Source: Actinomyces sp. oral taxon 897
GTDB lineage: Bacteria > Actinomycetota > Actinomycetes > Actinomycetales > Actinomycetaceae
Length of the DNA stretch: 64,000 nucleotides
Direction: 5' to 3'
Assembly: GCF_002999235.1 (NCBI RefSeq)
Contig: NZ_CP027236.1
Span: 2,418,001 to 2,482,000 of the forward strand
Below the pieces are notes generated by a model. The model had not been told where the DNA came from. It did not search any database and saw nothing but the letters and a program-made list of their open reading frames with translations. Below are positions 50,945 to 64,000 of this stretch, one piece after another. Every line of letters starts with the position of its first letter. Position 1 is the first letter of the stretch. The translations under genes and the position numbers were made by a program.

Positions 50945-52918
50945 ATGACGCGCTCCTCCCGCTCCCCGTCGACCCGCACCAGCCCGCCGCCTCCCACCCT
51001 GACCTGCGCACAGGCCGCCGCCCTGCGTGCCGACCTCGAGGACAGCGGCTGGGGCGTGGAGACGGTGGCGGCGCTCCTGGGGCCGGTGGCCGAGGCCGCC
51101 CTGGATCGTGAGGTCCGCCTGCCCGCCCTGCGGGTCCTGCGCCGCACGCTCAAGGAGCTCGGCCTGGCCGGGGCGCCGGCCACAGGCAGGCCCCCGCGCC
51201 CGGCCCGTCGTGAACCACGTGCTGCCGGGGCACCGGACGAGGTCCCCCAGGACGCCCTGCCGGGCACTGGTGCGTCGGCGCCGGAGGGCAGTCGCGGTGG
51301 CCCCGCGCCCCGGGCCCGGACGGCACCGGGCGGTCGGGCGACGTCTGGCGGCAGGGCGCCGGACGAGGTGCCAGGTGGCGGCAGGGCGCCGGGGGACGCG
51401 CCCGGCATGCCCGGCGCGCAGGCCCGTCCCGCTCCCGCGGCCGCGCCGACGGCGGTCCTCACCGCCCTGTTCATGCTCGGTGAGCCGGTACCCGCCGCCG
51501 CCCTCGACGTCGCCCTGCCCCGTACCGGTGCGACGGGCGCCCGCGCGACGGGCCTGGTGGACGCCCCTGACACCCAGGGCCTGGTGCGCCCCCTGGTGGA
51601 CCTGCGCCCCCACGAGGCGGTCGACGACGTCGGCGAGGTTCGCTGGTGGGTGGCCTCCGACGTCGGCGAGCTCGTCACCGGGCGGGAGCTGGCCCCCGAC
51701 CACGTCCTGGGGATCGGCAGGGCGGGGCTGACCCTGGCCGGCCTGACGCCCCGGCGGCCTGTAGGGCGGGCCCTGGACCTGGGCTGCGGCTGCGGCATCC
51801 AGACCCTCTACCTGCTGCGTCACTGCGAGCAGGTGGTGGCCACCGACGTCTCGGCGCGCGCCCTGGCCTTTACCTCGTTCAACACCGCCCTGGCCGGGGT
51901 GGGACCTGAGCGGCTCGACCTGCGTCAGGGCTCCTTCCTGGAGCCCCTGGCGGGGGAGCGCTTTGACCTCATTGCCACCAACCCGCCCTTTGTCATCACC
52001 CCACCCGCTGTGCGCCAGGCCGGCCTGCCCCTCATGGAGTACCGCGACGCCGGCGCCCCGGTGCTGCCGGTGCTCGTGCCGGGCCTGGCCGGGCTCCTGC
52101 GCGAGGGCGGCACCCTGGTCATGCTCGGCAACTGGGAGCACCACGCCGGGCATGACTGGCGTGAGCGCGTGAGCACCTGGCTGCCGCAGGACGTGGACGC
52201 CTGGGTCGTCCAGCGCGACCTCCAGGACCCGGTCCAGTACGCCACCACGTGGCTGCGTGACGGCGGGATGACGCCGGAGCGCGACCTGACGGGGTTCGAG
52301 GCCGCCCTGGGCGCCTGGGTGGAGGACTTCGAGGCCCGCGGGGTCAGGGGTGTGGGCCTGGGATACCTGGTCCTGCACCGCCCGGCACCACCCGGCCGGG
52401 CAGGGGCGCCCGGTGCCGCCGCAGCCCCGGTGCCGCCCGGCCTCAGCGGGTCGGCGGCCGCGGGGGCGGCGGGGAGCGCGCTGGCGTCTGAGCCCCCGGG
52501 CGGGCGCCGCCCGTGGCGGGTGCTGGAGGAGGTGGGCACCAGGGGCAGCGGGGCCCTGGGGAGCCACGTGGCCGAGGTGATCGAGGTCCGGGACCGCCTG
52601 GCGTCCATGGACGACGCCGAGGTCGCCCGCCTGCGCCCGCTGACCGCCCCGGACGTCACCGAGGAGCGCTACCTGACGCCGGGGGAGACCGAGCCCCGTC
52701 TCATCCTCCTGCGCCAGGGGGGCGGCCTGGGGCGCGTGGTGCAGGCGGGGACGACCATGGCGGCCCTTGCCGGGGTGGCTGACGGGGAGCTGGGCGTGGG
52801 GCAGGTCGCCGAGGCGGTCGCGGCCCTGACCGGGGCGGATCCCCAGGAGGTGCGGGCCCGGATGGTGGCTGACGCCCGGGAGCTGCTGGGCTACGGCATG
52901 CTCCGCCTGCCCTCGTGA
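50945..52918 (+). CDS. Class I SAM-dependent methyltransferase with N-terminal extension
   Basis: 657 residues. The N-terminal domain (LRADLEDSGWGVETVAALLGPVAEAALDR) and a Pro/Ala/Gly-rich insert of about 85 residues (80-165) precede a second part (VLTALFMLGEPVPAAALD). The methyltransferase core has motif I RALDLGCGCGIQTLYLL (about residue 280), VVATDVSARALAF, and the catalytic motif ATNPPFV of N-methyltransferases such as PrmC/RsmC types. A C-terminal domain (from ~520) ends the protein. Substrate unknown; the NPPF motif suggests an amine in RNA, DNA or protein. It follows vapC by 26 bp but is probably independent. Confidence 0.85.
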   Translation: MTRSSRSPSTRTSPPPPTLTCAQAAALRADLEDSGWGVETVAALLGPVAEAALDREVRLPALRVLRRTLKELGLAGAPATGRPPRPARREPRAAGAPDEVPQDALPGTGASAPEGSRGGPAPRARTAPGGRATSGGRAPDEVPGGGRAPGDAPGMPGAQARPAPAAAPTAVLTALFMLGEPVPAAALDVALPRTGATGARATGLVDAPDTQGLVRPLVDLRPHEAVDDVGEVRWWVASDVGELVTGRELAPDHVLGIGRAGLTLAGLTPRRPVGRALDLGCGCGIQTLYLLRHCEQVVATDVSARALAFTSFNTALAGVGPERLDLRQGSFLEPLAGERFDLIATNPPFVITPPAVRQAGLPLMEYRDAGAPVLPVLVPGLAGLLREGGTLVMLGNWEHHAGHDWRERVSTWLPQDVDAWVVQRDLQDPVQYATTWLRDGGMTPERDLTGFEAALGAWVEDFEARGVRGVGLGYLVLHRPAPPGRAGAPGAAAAPVPPGLSGSAAAGAAGSALASEPPGGRRPWRVLEEVGTRGSGALGSHVAEVIEVRDRLASMDDAEVARLRPLTAPDVTEERYLTPGETEPRLILLRQGGGLGRVVQAGTTMAALAGVADGELGVGQVAEAVAALTGADPQEVRARMVADARELLGYGMLRLPS

Positions 52919-52979
52919 GACCGGTGGTCCCGCCCGGGCTGGCGTGCTCCCGGTCCCGCCTTGTGGCACCTGCTGCCCA

Positions 52980-53023
52980 CGATCGGGCCGGTCTGAGCCA
53001 CACGTCCCAGACCGGCCCGATCG
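52980..53023 (+). terminator. 16-bp perfect stem-loop after the methyltransferase gene
   Basis: CGATCGGGCCGGTCTG (52980-52995) pairs fully with 53008-53023 around a 12-nt loop, 61 bp after the stop codon. It is likely to isolate the rrn operon from upstream transcription. Confidence 0.75.
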
Positions 53024-53232
53024 CAGACGTCAGCCCTCTCTGCGGGACGGGGACCTTAGGCCCTCGACGTCGGCACCTCCCGTGTGGGAGGTCACGTCGC
53101 CTCAGGTTGACCCCGTCGGTGGATGCTGGTTAAGTACTCGTCTGTCGCCACGAGCCGTGAGGCCTGTGGGGACCGAGGAACTCGACGGTGCGAATGAGGT
53201 GCCCTGAGAGGCTGGGATCACAAGTCCCGGGT

Positions 53233-53261
53233 TTGACGGCGGCGAATTCGCCTGCTAAGTT
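53233..53261 (+). promoter_or_regulatory. rrn promoter
   Basis: TTGACG (53233-53238) and TAAGTT (53256-53261) are 17 bp apart, and the -10 is preceded by TGC (extended -10). It is about 240 bp before the 16S rRNA. The leader that follows is rich in T and G, with TTTGTTTGTCTGG repeated, as in antiterminated rRNA leaders. Confidence 0.75.
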
Positions 53262-53500
53262 CTTCGAGCGCCGCACGGCGACGCCAGAGGATTCGTTCCT
53301 CCGGTAGTCGGGGTGCTGGGTGTGTTGTTTGAGATCTCGATAGTGTGTCTTGTTTTTGTGTGTTTTGTTTGTCTGGTTTTTTGCTGGGTGTGTTCTGGGG
53401 CCTGGTGTTGGGTTCTGGGGTGTGCTTGGTTGTTTTGTTTGTCTGGGTGGTGCTGGTGCCTGGTTCTGCTGGGTTTCTGGTGTTGCCTGGGTGATTGGTT

Positions 53501-58640
<5,140 letters not shown>

Positions 58641-58691
58641 ACACAAACACACGCGAACGAGCACGCGTCAGGCACACGGAGCGTGCCACGG

Positions 58692-58727
58692 ACCACCCCC
58701 CAGGCGGGGGGTGGGCGTCCACTATAC
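58692..58727 (+). promoter_or_regulatory. 3' hairpin and processing-stem strand after 23S
   Basis: A GC hairpin (CCACCCCCC and its complement with loop AGGC) at about 58692-58713 is followed by the 3' strand of the pre-23S stem at 58715-58727. Confidence 0.65.
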
Positions 58728-58886
58728 GGTCCACGACCAACCCCCACCACACACGCTGGTCCGCACCACACCGGTGCACGAGCGGGCGTGGGGCACGAGA
58801 ACAGAACACGGGGCACGCACACCACCGGGACACCACCCCCCACACCCGGGGGGCCACAGTAGCCCGTGGGAGCCCCTACCAGGCCC

Positions 58887-59004
58887 GTCCTGGTGGTCAT
58901 AGCGGGGGAGCCACGCCCGGCCCCATACCGAACCCGGAAGCTAAGACCCCCAGCGCCGATGGTACTGCACCCGCCAGGGTACGGAAGAGCAGGACACCAC
59001 CAGG
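58887..59004 (+). rRNA. rrf: 5S ribosomal RNA
   Basis: About 118 nt. TCCTGGTGGTCATAGCG at the 5' end pairs with the closing CCACCAGGA. The conserved CCGAACCCGGAAGCTAAG and GGTACTGC segments are present. Confidence 0.94.
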
Positions 59005-59020
59005 ACAACCACCTGAGGCT

Positions 59021-59062
59021 GAGCCCTCGGTGCCACCACGAATGTGGTGCCACCGAGGGCTC
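59021..59062 (+). terminator. rrn operon terminator
   Basis: GAGCCCTCGGTG (59021-59032) pairs with 59051-59062, and CACCAC with GTGGTG inside after a mismatch. The T/C-rich CCCTCCTCTTCCTCC follows. It is 17 bp after the 5S gene. Confidence 0.85.
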
Positions 59063-59214
59063 CCTCCTCTTCCTCCACGGAGACGGTCACGGGGTCCCGG
59101 CGGCGTCGGGACCCGTGGACGGCTCCGCGACGGTTCGCCTGCGGTGAATGACCGTGCGAGCTACCTCGCAAGGGCTCAGGATGGAGATAACGCCCCACGA
59201 GCCCGGGAGGACCT

Positions 59215-60075
59215 ATGCCCATCTCACCCTCGCACCGTTTCACAGAGGGCGACCTCGCCGTCGAGCCAGGCCGCTACCAGCTGGTAGCCTCCAGTTCCTG
59301 CCCATGGTGTCGACGTGTGCTCATTGCCCGGCGGATTCTAGGACTGACGGAGGCCCTGCCCGTCTCATGGTCCTACGGCCGGGGTGAGGACGGCTACTGG
59401 GAGCTCACCGGATCCGACGGTGCCCCTGGGATCGACCCCGCCCTGGAGGCCCGGTCCCTGGCTGAGGTCTATGCCAGCACCCCCGGCTACACCCCACCCC
59501 CCACCCTCCCGGCCCTGGTAGACCTCAACGACGGCCACGTCGTCATGGCCGACTCGGGGGCGCTCCTCTTTGACCTGGCTACTGCCTGGTCCCCCTTCCA
59601 CCGGTCCAACGCCCCCCAGCTCTACCCGCTGGACCGCCGCCTGTCCACCGACGCCTGGGACGAGTGGCTGACCGCGGAGGTCAACGCCCCCCACGGGGTG
59701 GTCACCCACTCCAAGGACCCGGAGGAGATCGAGGAGGCCTCCAACTGCGTCCTGACCGCCTTCGACGTCGTCGACACCCTCCTGGCCCGGGCGACCGGCA
59801 TGGAGGCCAGCCACGAGGACGCCCTGACCTTCTCCGACGGGCCCGGCCTGGCCGCCGTCATCTCCGTCGAGCAGTACCTGTGCGGCTCCTACCCCATGGG
59901 CAGCGACATCCGCCTGTTCACCACCATCCAGTCCTACGAGTACGGCGGTCGGCAGGCCTACCCCGAGACCGGCCCCTCCATCTCCTTCTGGCCGGCGCTG
60001 GCACGCTGGTTCCGGGCCCTGGAGGTGCGCACCGACTGGGTCGGTTTCGAGGAGCGTGCCGCCCTGGGCCTGTGA
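59215..60075 (+). CDS. Glutathione S-transferase-like thiol reductase (CPWC type)
   Basis: 286 residues. A thioredoxin-fold N-terminus with Cys29-Pro-Trp-Cys32 (ASSSCPWCRRVLIARR) is followed by a helical GST-like domain (DAWDEWLTAEVNAPHGVV). It resembles the xi-class glutathionyl-hydroquinone reductases. Actinobacteria use mycothiol, so the real thiol partner is probably mycothiol; this is inference. GGGAGG lies before the ATG. Confidence 0.82.
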   Translation: MPISPSHRFTEGDLAVEPGRYQLVASSSCPWCRRVLIARRILGLTEALPVSWSYGRGEDGYWELTGSDGAPGIDPALEARSLAEVYASTPGYTPPPTLPALVDLNDGHVVMADSGALLFDLATAWSPFHRSNAPQLYPLDRRLSTDAWDEWLTAEVNAPHGVVTHSKDPEEIEEASNCVLTAFDVVDTLLARATGMEASHEDALTFSDGPGLAAVISVEQYLCGSYPMGSDIRLFTTIQSYEYGGRQAYPETGPSISFWPALARWFRALEVRTDWVGFEERAALGL

Positions 60076-60331
60076 TCCCCGATCCTACCGCCCCGGGCCG
60101 GTAAGCCCGGGTGCACCACTGGGCAGGTCCTCGCTCGTGAGCGGCTGACGGCCTCGCCCGCAGCCCCCGCCACGTGGTAGGTCCTCGGTCGTAAGCGGTA
60201 GGGGGCAGGATCCTGATCCCGCCGCTCCTGCCCCAGGTGCCCCCACGACCACCTGCCCGGGCCCGCCTGCGGCGCGCGGCCGCGCACCACCGCACCCACA
60301 GCGACCTGCCAGCTACCTGCCCGGGCCCGCC
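60076..60331. other. Short intergenic region
   Basis: Convergent genes. It has a short duplication, GGTCCTCGCTCGTGAGCGG (60126) and GGTCCTCGGTCGTAAGCGG (60180), and CCCGGGC-rich segments. No gene is visible. Confidence 0.5.
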
Positions 60332-62065
60332 TCAGGCCAGGGCCTGACGCAGGACGTCCAGGCCCACGCTGCCCAGGGCCAGGGCCCGGGTGTGGAAGCC
60401 CCGCAGGCTCGCCTCGCCCCCGACCACCCGCTGGGTCGCCAGGGCGGCGTCGCGCGTCTCCTCCCACAGCCGCTGACCCACCGCGTAGGAGGGCGCCTGC
60501 CCCGGCCAGCCCAGGTAGCGGTCGAGCTCAAAGCGCAGGAAGGACTCGCCCATGGCTACGTTGTGGCGCAGGAAGGCCCAGGCGGAGGGCGCGTCCCACC
60601 TGCCCGGTCCCACGCCGGGCAGGTCGGCCAGCTCGGTGGGCCGCTTCTTGCCCAGGTGCACGCCAATGTCCAGGACCACGCGCGCGGCGCGCAGGCGCTG
60701 GGAGTCCAGCATGCCCATACGGTCACCGGGGTCGTCCTGGAACCCCAGGTCGGCCATGAGGCGCTCGGCGTACAGGGCCCAGCCCTCGCCGTGACCGCTC
60801 ACCCAGCAGCACAGGCGCCGCCAGGAGTTGAGGGTGTCACGCAGGTAGGTCTGCGTCCCCACCTGGAGGTGGTGGCCCGGCACGCCCTCGTGGAAGACGG
60901 TGGTGCGTTCCTGCCAGGTGGAGAAGTCCGTGGTGCCCGCGGGGACCGACCACCACATGCGTCCCGGGCGTGAGAAGTCGTCGCTGGGGCCCGTGTAGTA
61001 GATGCCGCCCGTGGCCGACGGGGCGATCCGGCACTCCAGGGTCCGCAGCGGCTCGGGGATGTCGAAGTGGACACCGTCGAGGGCCTCGATGGCGGCGTCG
61101 GAGGTCTCCTGCATCCAGGCCTGGAGGGCGTCGGTGCCGTGGACCCGCCGGGCGGGGTCGGCGTCCAGGCGCCGCAGGGCCTCACGCACGCTCGTGCCCG
61201 GCCCGTAGAGGCGCTCGGCGATCGTCCGCTGCTCGGCGTCAATGGCCGCCAGCCGCGTCCGCCCCCACTCGTAGGTCTCGTCCAGGTCCACCCGCGCACC
61301 CAGGAAGCTGCGGCTGAACAGCTCGTAGCGCTCTCGTCCGACGGCGTCGTCCTCACTGGCCAGCGGCAGGATCTTGCGTTCCAGGAAGGAGGCGAGGCCG
61401 TCGTAGGCCGCCCGGGCCCTGGCGGCGGAGCGGGAGAGCTCACGGGCCAGGGGCTCGGGCACCGCCGTGGCCTGCTCGCCCTGGCCGACCTGCGCGTTGG
61501 CCAGCAGCGTCTCGAAGGAGGACTGCTCACCGGCCTGGGTGCGGGCCTGCCCCATGACGGCCTCGACCTGCCGACGGGAGGCCACCTGGCCGCGGGAGGC
61601 CGCCAGGAGCAGGGAGTCCTGGTAGCCCGACAGGGCCCGGGGCACGTCACCCAGGGCGGAGGCCAGGTTCCCCCAGTCCTCGGTGGTGGCCGTGGGCAGC
61701 AGGTCGAAGACGTCGCGCAGGCCCTGGGCGGGTGAGGCGATGACGTTGAGGGACCGCAGGTCCTCGCCCGCGGCCGCCATCTCCGCCTCCACCCCCAGGC
61801 GCTCACGCATGGCCGCCAGGGTCACCTGGTCCACGTCGTCGGTAGGGGCGGTGGCCTCGATCTCGCGCAGGACACGGTCCCGTAGGGCCGCACCGGCCTC
61901 CAGTCCCTCGGGGGAGTAGTCGTCCAGGCGGCCGCGCACGCCCGGCAGGCCGCAGACGACGGCGAACTCCGGGGAGAGGACGGCCAGGTCGGCGACGTAG
62001 CGCTCCGCGACGGCGTCGAGCGTGCTGGGGGTTCGGCGGGCTGTGGAGGGCACGGGCTGATTCAT
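60332..62065 (-). CDS. DUF885 family protein, probable zinc metallopeptidase
   Basis: 577 residues. The motif FHEGVPGHHLQ near residue 392 and GHGEGWALYAERLMADLG near 425 are the hallmarks of DUF885. The HExxxGH histidines and the downstream Glu are thought to bind zinc, so an oligopeptidase activity is likely. No signal peptide is seen. The start at 62065 (MNQPVPSTARRTPSTL) is chosen because the 59 upstream codons have repeat-like composition. Confidence 0.87.
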   Translation of the reverse strand: MNQPVPSTARRTPSTLDAVAERYVADLAVLSPEFAVVCGLPGVRGRLDDYSPEGLEAGAALRDRVLREIEATAPTDDVDQVTLAAMRERLGVEAEMAAAGEDLRSLNVIASPAQGLRDVFDLLPTATTEDWGNLASALGDVPRALSGYQDSLLLAASRGQVASRRQVEAVMGQARTQAGEQSSFETLLANAQVGQGEQATAVPEPLARELSRSAARARAAYDGLASFLERKILPLASEDDAVGRERYELFSRSFLGARVDLDETYEWGRTRLAAIDAEQRTIAERLYGPGTSVREALRRLDADPARRVHGTDALQAWMQETSDAAIEALDGVHFDIPEPLRTLECRIAPSATGGIYYTGPSDDFSRPGRMWWSVPAGTTDFSTWQERTTVFHEGVPGHHLQVGTQTYLRDTLNSWRRLCCWVSGHGEGWALYAERLMADLGFQDDPGDRMGMLDSQRLRAARVVLDIGVHLGKKRPTELADLPGVGPGRWDAPSAWAFLRHNVAMGESFLRFELDRYLGWPGQAPSYAVGQRLWEETRDAALATQRVVGGEASLRGFHTRALALGSVGLDVLRQALA

Positions 62066-62669
62066 AACGCTGAGACTACGGGAGACCCCGGCCGACGTCA
62101 GCGCCGACGTCAGCACTGGTGCCGGACCCGGGCGCCGCGTGTGGTGGATCCCGGTGCGGGTGCCTGGGGCCGCGGTCTTACGTGTGGTGCCGTTCCGCGG
62201 TCGGCTGCGCCCTGGCCGGCGTCGAGCGGAGTGGCGTGCCATGGTCTAGATCACTCTGCTGGGTGCGATGCGGTGTGGGTCTTGCGGCGTGCGATGCGGT
62301 GCGGATCTCGGGCGTGATCTGCGGTGTGGGTCCCGTGTCGGTCCTGGGCGTGGTGGCCGGCGTGGGTGCCTGGGGCGGTGGGTTCCGGGTGTGGGCGTCT
62401 GGGGGCGGTGGTTGAAGCTTCCGACGACGATTACGAGCGTACCTGCCGTGGCCTTGCACGCTGGGACTGCGGGAGGACGGAGCTGGCACCACCGTCCGGG
62501 GCGTGCTGTGGCCTCACGCGCTGGGGCCGCGGTCACGCCGCATCTTGGTGAGAAGCTTCACACCCGCTGTGGCCTCACGCGCTGGGGCCGCGGTCTTAGT
62601 GGGGCCGTTGCGCGGTCGGCCTGATCGCCGTGATCCTGCCGCGGAAGGGCGGTGTGAGAGCCTTGGGTC
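62066..62669. repeat. Repeat-rich intergenic region
   Basis: 604 bp between divergent genes. A 30-bp unit beginning GCTGTGGCCTCACGCGCTGG occurs at 62505-62534 and 62566-62595, a 61-bp offset. TGGGGCCGCGGTCTTA occurs at 62165 and 62583, each followed by a similar 35-bp tail (GTGCCGTTCCGCGGTCGG and GGGCCGTTGCGCGGTCGG). No gene is seen. Confidence 0.75.
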
Positions 62670-63281
62670 ATGAACCTGCCGCCAGCTCGTCACCCCGACG
62701 GCCCCTACCGGGTCGTCATGGTCTGTACCGGCAATATCTGCTGGTCCCCCATGGCCGAGGCGGTCCTGCGTGACCACCTCCAGGCTGCCGGGATGCTGTC
62801 CCCGGACCGGGCCGGGGTGGGTCCATCGCGTCCGGACCGGGTCGGGGCGCCCGGCGTGGAGGTCACCAGCGCGGGGGTCTCCGGCGAGGAGTACGGCAAC
62901 CCCATGGACCCCTGTGCCCTGCGGATCCTGCGTGAGGCCGGCTACGGCGTCGGGCCTGGGGCCGATGACGCCGCGGGCCGGACAATGCGCACCCACCGGG
63001 CGCACCGCATGAGCGACGCCGAGCTCACCTCCGCCGACCTCGTGCTGGCCATGACCCGTAGGCAGGTGAAGGCGCTCCGACGCCGGGCCGGTCCCCTGCG
63101 TGCCGGCCAGAAGCGGATCCAGCTCTACCGGGCGTACGACCCGCTTGCGGTCGGGCTGGCCACGGTGGACCTGGACGTCCCCGACCCCTGGTACGGGGAC
63201 CACGCGGACTTCGTGGACACCCTGGCGGTGGTGGAGAGGGTCAGCCAGGCCCTGGTCGAGGCCCTGGCCGGGGCCCGGTGA
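62670..63281 (+). CDS. Low-molecular-weight protein-tyrosine-phosphatase, P-loop Arg replaced by Trp
   Basis: 203 residues. The fold is that of LMW-PTP. The P-loop reads VCTGNICWSPMAE: nucleophile Cys19 is present, but the position of the phosphate-binding arginine (C-x5-R) is Trp25, encoded by TGG at 62742-62744. The general acid Asp is present in VPDPWYGDHADF. The protein is longer than the usual 150-160 residues because of a Pro/Gly-rich insert (residues 45-62) and another near residue 92. If the Trp is real, catalysis should be strongly reduced and the protein may bind phosphotyrosine instead. Confidence 0.85.
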   Translation: MNLPPARHPDGPYRVVMVCTGNICWSPMAEAVLRDHLQAAGMLSPDRAGVGPSRPDRVGAPGVEVTSAGVSGEEYGNPMDPCALRILREAGYGVGPGADDAAGRTMRTHRAHRMSDAELTSADLVLAMTRRQVKALRRRAGPLRAGQKRIQLYRAYDPLAVGLATVDLDVPDPWYGDHADFVDTLAVVERVSQALVEALAGAR

Positions 63282-63326
63282 GAGTAGGGACGAGAGGCAG
63301 GTGCCGGCGGCGTCGGGCAGGCGCTG

Positions 63327-64000
63327 TCAGGGCAGGCGCTCGGCGAGCCAGGTGGTGACCGTGCGCAGGTACTCGCTGCGGGCGGGCTCAGGGGACAGGA
63401 CCAGGTCGTGGACGCCGCCCTCGATCTGGATGACGGTGACGTCCTGGCCCAGGAAGGGGGCGCGGGCCATAATCCGCTCCACGGAGAGCACCGCGTCGGC
63501 GCGCAGGGCGTCCTGGATAGGGTCCCCCGGGTGCCAGGACGCTGTCGAGCAGGTCACCAGCACTGGCACCCTGATCCCCAGACCGTGGTGCACGTCCCGC
63601 TGGAGCCGCCGGATGCCGGCGATAAAGCCCGCCGTGACCGGGAACCCGGGGGAGGGCTTGAGCCGCAGGTCCCAGTTCCACTCCCCGCCCCACCGGGCGT
63701 GCAGGGCACGGTTGTAGGGATCGGCCAGGCGCGGGTCGGCGTCGGCGCCCGCCGCGGACTCCGCCGGGTTGGAGAGCCTGTGCCCAGGATCCACCTTGGC
63801 CAGCAGCTCGACGGCGGCCGAGCCGTAGGAGCGCATAAAGGCGGAGGCGTTGAAGTCCAGCCACGGGGAGTTCAGGACGACGGCGTCCACACGGCTGGTG
63901 CTGGGCGGTACCTCGTCCTTGTGGTCGCCCGCCCAGATGGCCGCCTGGAGGCCGCCGGTGGAGTGGGCGTTGAGGACGACCACGGAGTGCCGGTGCTCGG
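63327..64000 (-). CDS. Alpha/beta hydrolase (N-terminus beyond window)
   Basis: The C-terminal 224 codons are visible; the gene continues past the right edge. The nucleophile elbow is LNAHSTGGL (Ser in HSTGG). The catalytic Asp is probably in VTCSTASWHPGDPI, and the His in IEGGVHDLVLSPE. It belongs to the serine aminopeptidase S33/lysophospholipase group, with carboxylesterase-like activity. The substrate is unknown. Confidence 0.85.
   Translation of the reverse strand, partial: EHRHSVVVLNAHSTGGLQAAIWAGDHKDEVPPSTSRVDAVVLNSPWLDFNASAFMRSYGSAAVELLAKVDPGHRLSNPAESAAGADADPRLADPYNRALHARWGGEWNWDLRLKPSPGFPVTAGFIAGIRRLQRDVHHGLGIRVPVLVTCSTASWHPGDPIQDALRADAVLSVERIMARAPFLGQDVTVIQIEGGVHDLVLSPEPARSEYLRTVTTWLAERLP

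Overview
The window is a stretch of high-G+C actinobacterial chromosome, most likely from an Actinomyces-like member of the Actinomycetaceae. The evidence is the 16S/23S/5S rRNA operon, the actinobacterial inositol-phosphate synthase, the rpsF-ssb-rpsR-rplI...dnaB order, a DUF4244/TadE/Rv3654c-like trio, and a large protein resembling the PPi-type PEP carboxykinase of propionibacteria. An oxygen-sensitive class III ribonucleotide reductase (nrdD-nrdG) fits a facultative or anaerobic, host-associated life, as does a sialate O-acetylesterase.

Layout. 1-5.6 kb (minus): truncated L-threonine dehydrogenase, an AlbA_2-type ATP-binding regulator preceded by an exactly 21-bp-periodic iterated repeat, and a flippase-like membrane protein with a degenerate kinase-like region. 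6.2-16.6 kb: sialate O-acetylesterase (+), then on minus a Ca2+-type P-type ATPase, the 1185-codon PEPCK-like protein and ino1. 16.9-21.6 kb (+): class A penicillin-binding protein, then rpsF-ssb-rpsR-rplI. 22.2-26.1 kb looks inserted between the ribosomal genes and the MATE-dnaB segment: a 42-bp palindrome, a 57-aa ORF coupled by a GTGA overlap to an AAA/winged-helix/TPR ATPase, an NAD(P)-binding protein and a TetR regulator. 26.3-30 kb: MATE transporter (-), a cluster of DnaA boxes and dnaB (+). 30.6-33.2 kb (-): a phosphodiester-glycosidase-like protein and a GT2-GtrA fusion. 34-39 kb (+): two large tandem paralogous membrane-anchored proteins of unknown function. 39.1-44.6 kb (-): SWIM/SNF2 helicase and a cation/proton antiporter. 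45-46.3 kb (+): Flp/TadE-type trio without its secretion ATPase. 46.7-49.8 kb (+): nrdD-nrdG behind two NrdR-like boxes. 50.2-52.9 kb (+): a Phd/VapC-type toxin-antitoxin pair and a methyltransferase. 53.2-59.1 kb: rrn operon with promoter, 23S processing stem and terminator. 59.2-64 kb: GST-like protein, DUF885 protein (-), a low-molecular-weight tyrosine phosphatase whose P-loop arginine reads as tryptophan, and a truncated alpha/beta hydrolase (-).

The most unusual signal is a family of 22-bp-period repeats with core GAGAACGGTACTTRTT. It occurs at five places, each time just downstream of a stop codon and always in the orientation of the gene it follows. Other strong signals are the 21-bp iterons at the AlbA_2 gene, the operator/leader arrangement of the AAA-TPR gene, the tandem 850/838-aa paralogs, and many short intergenic duplications with periods of about 55-70 bp.
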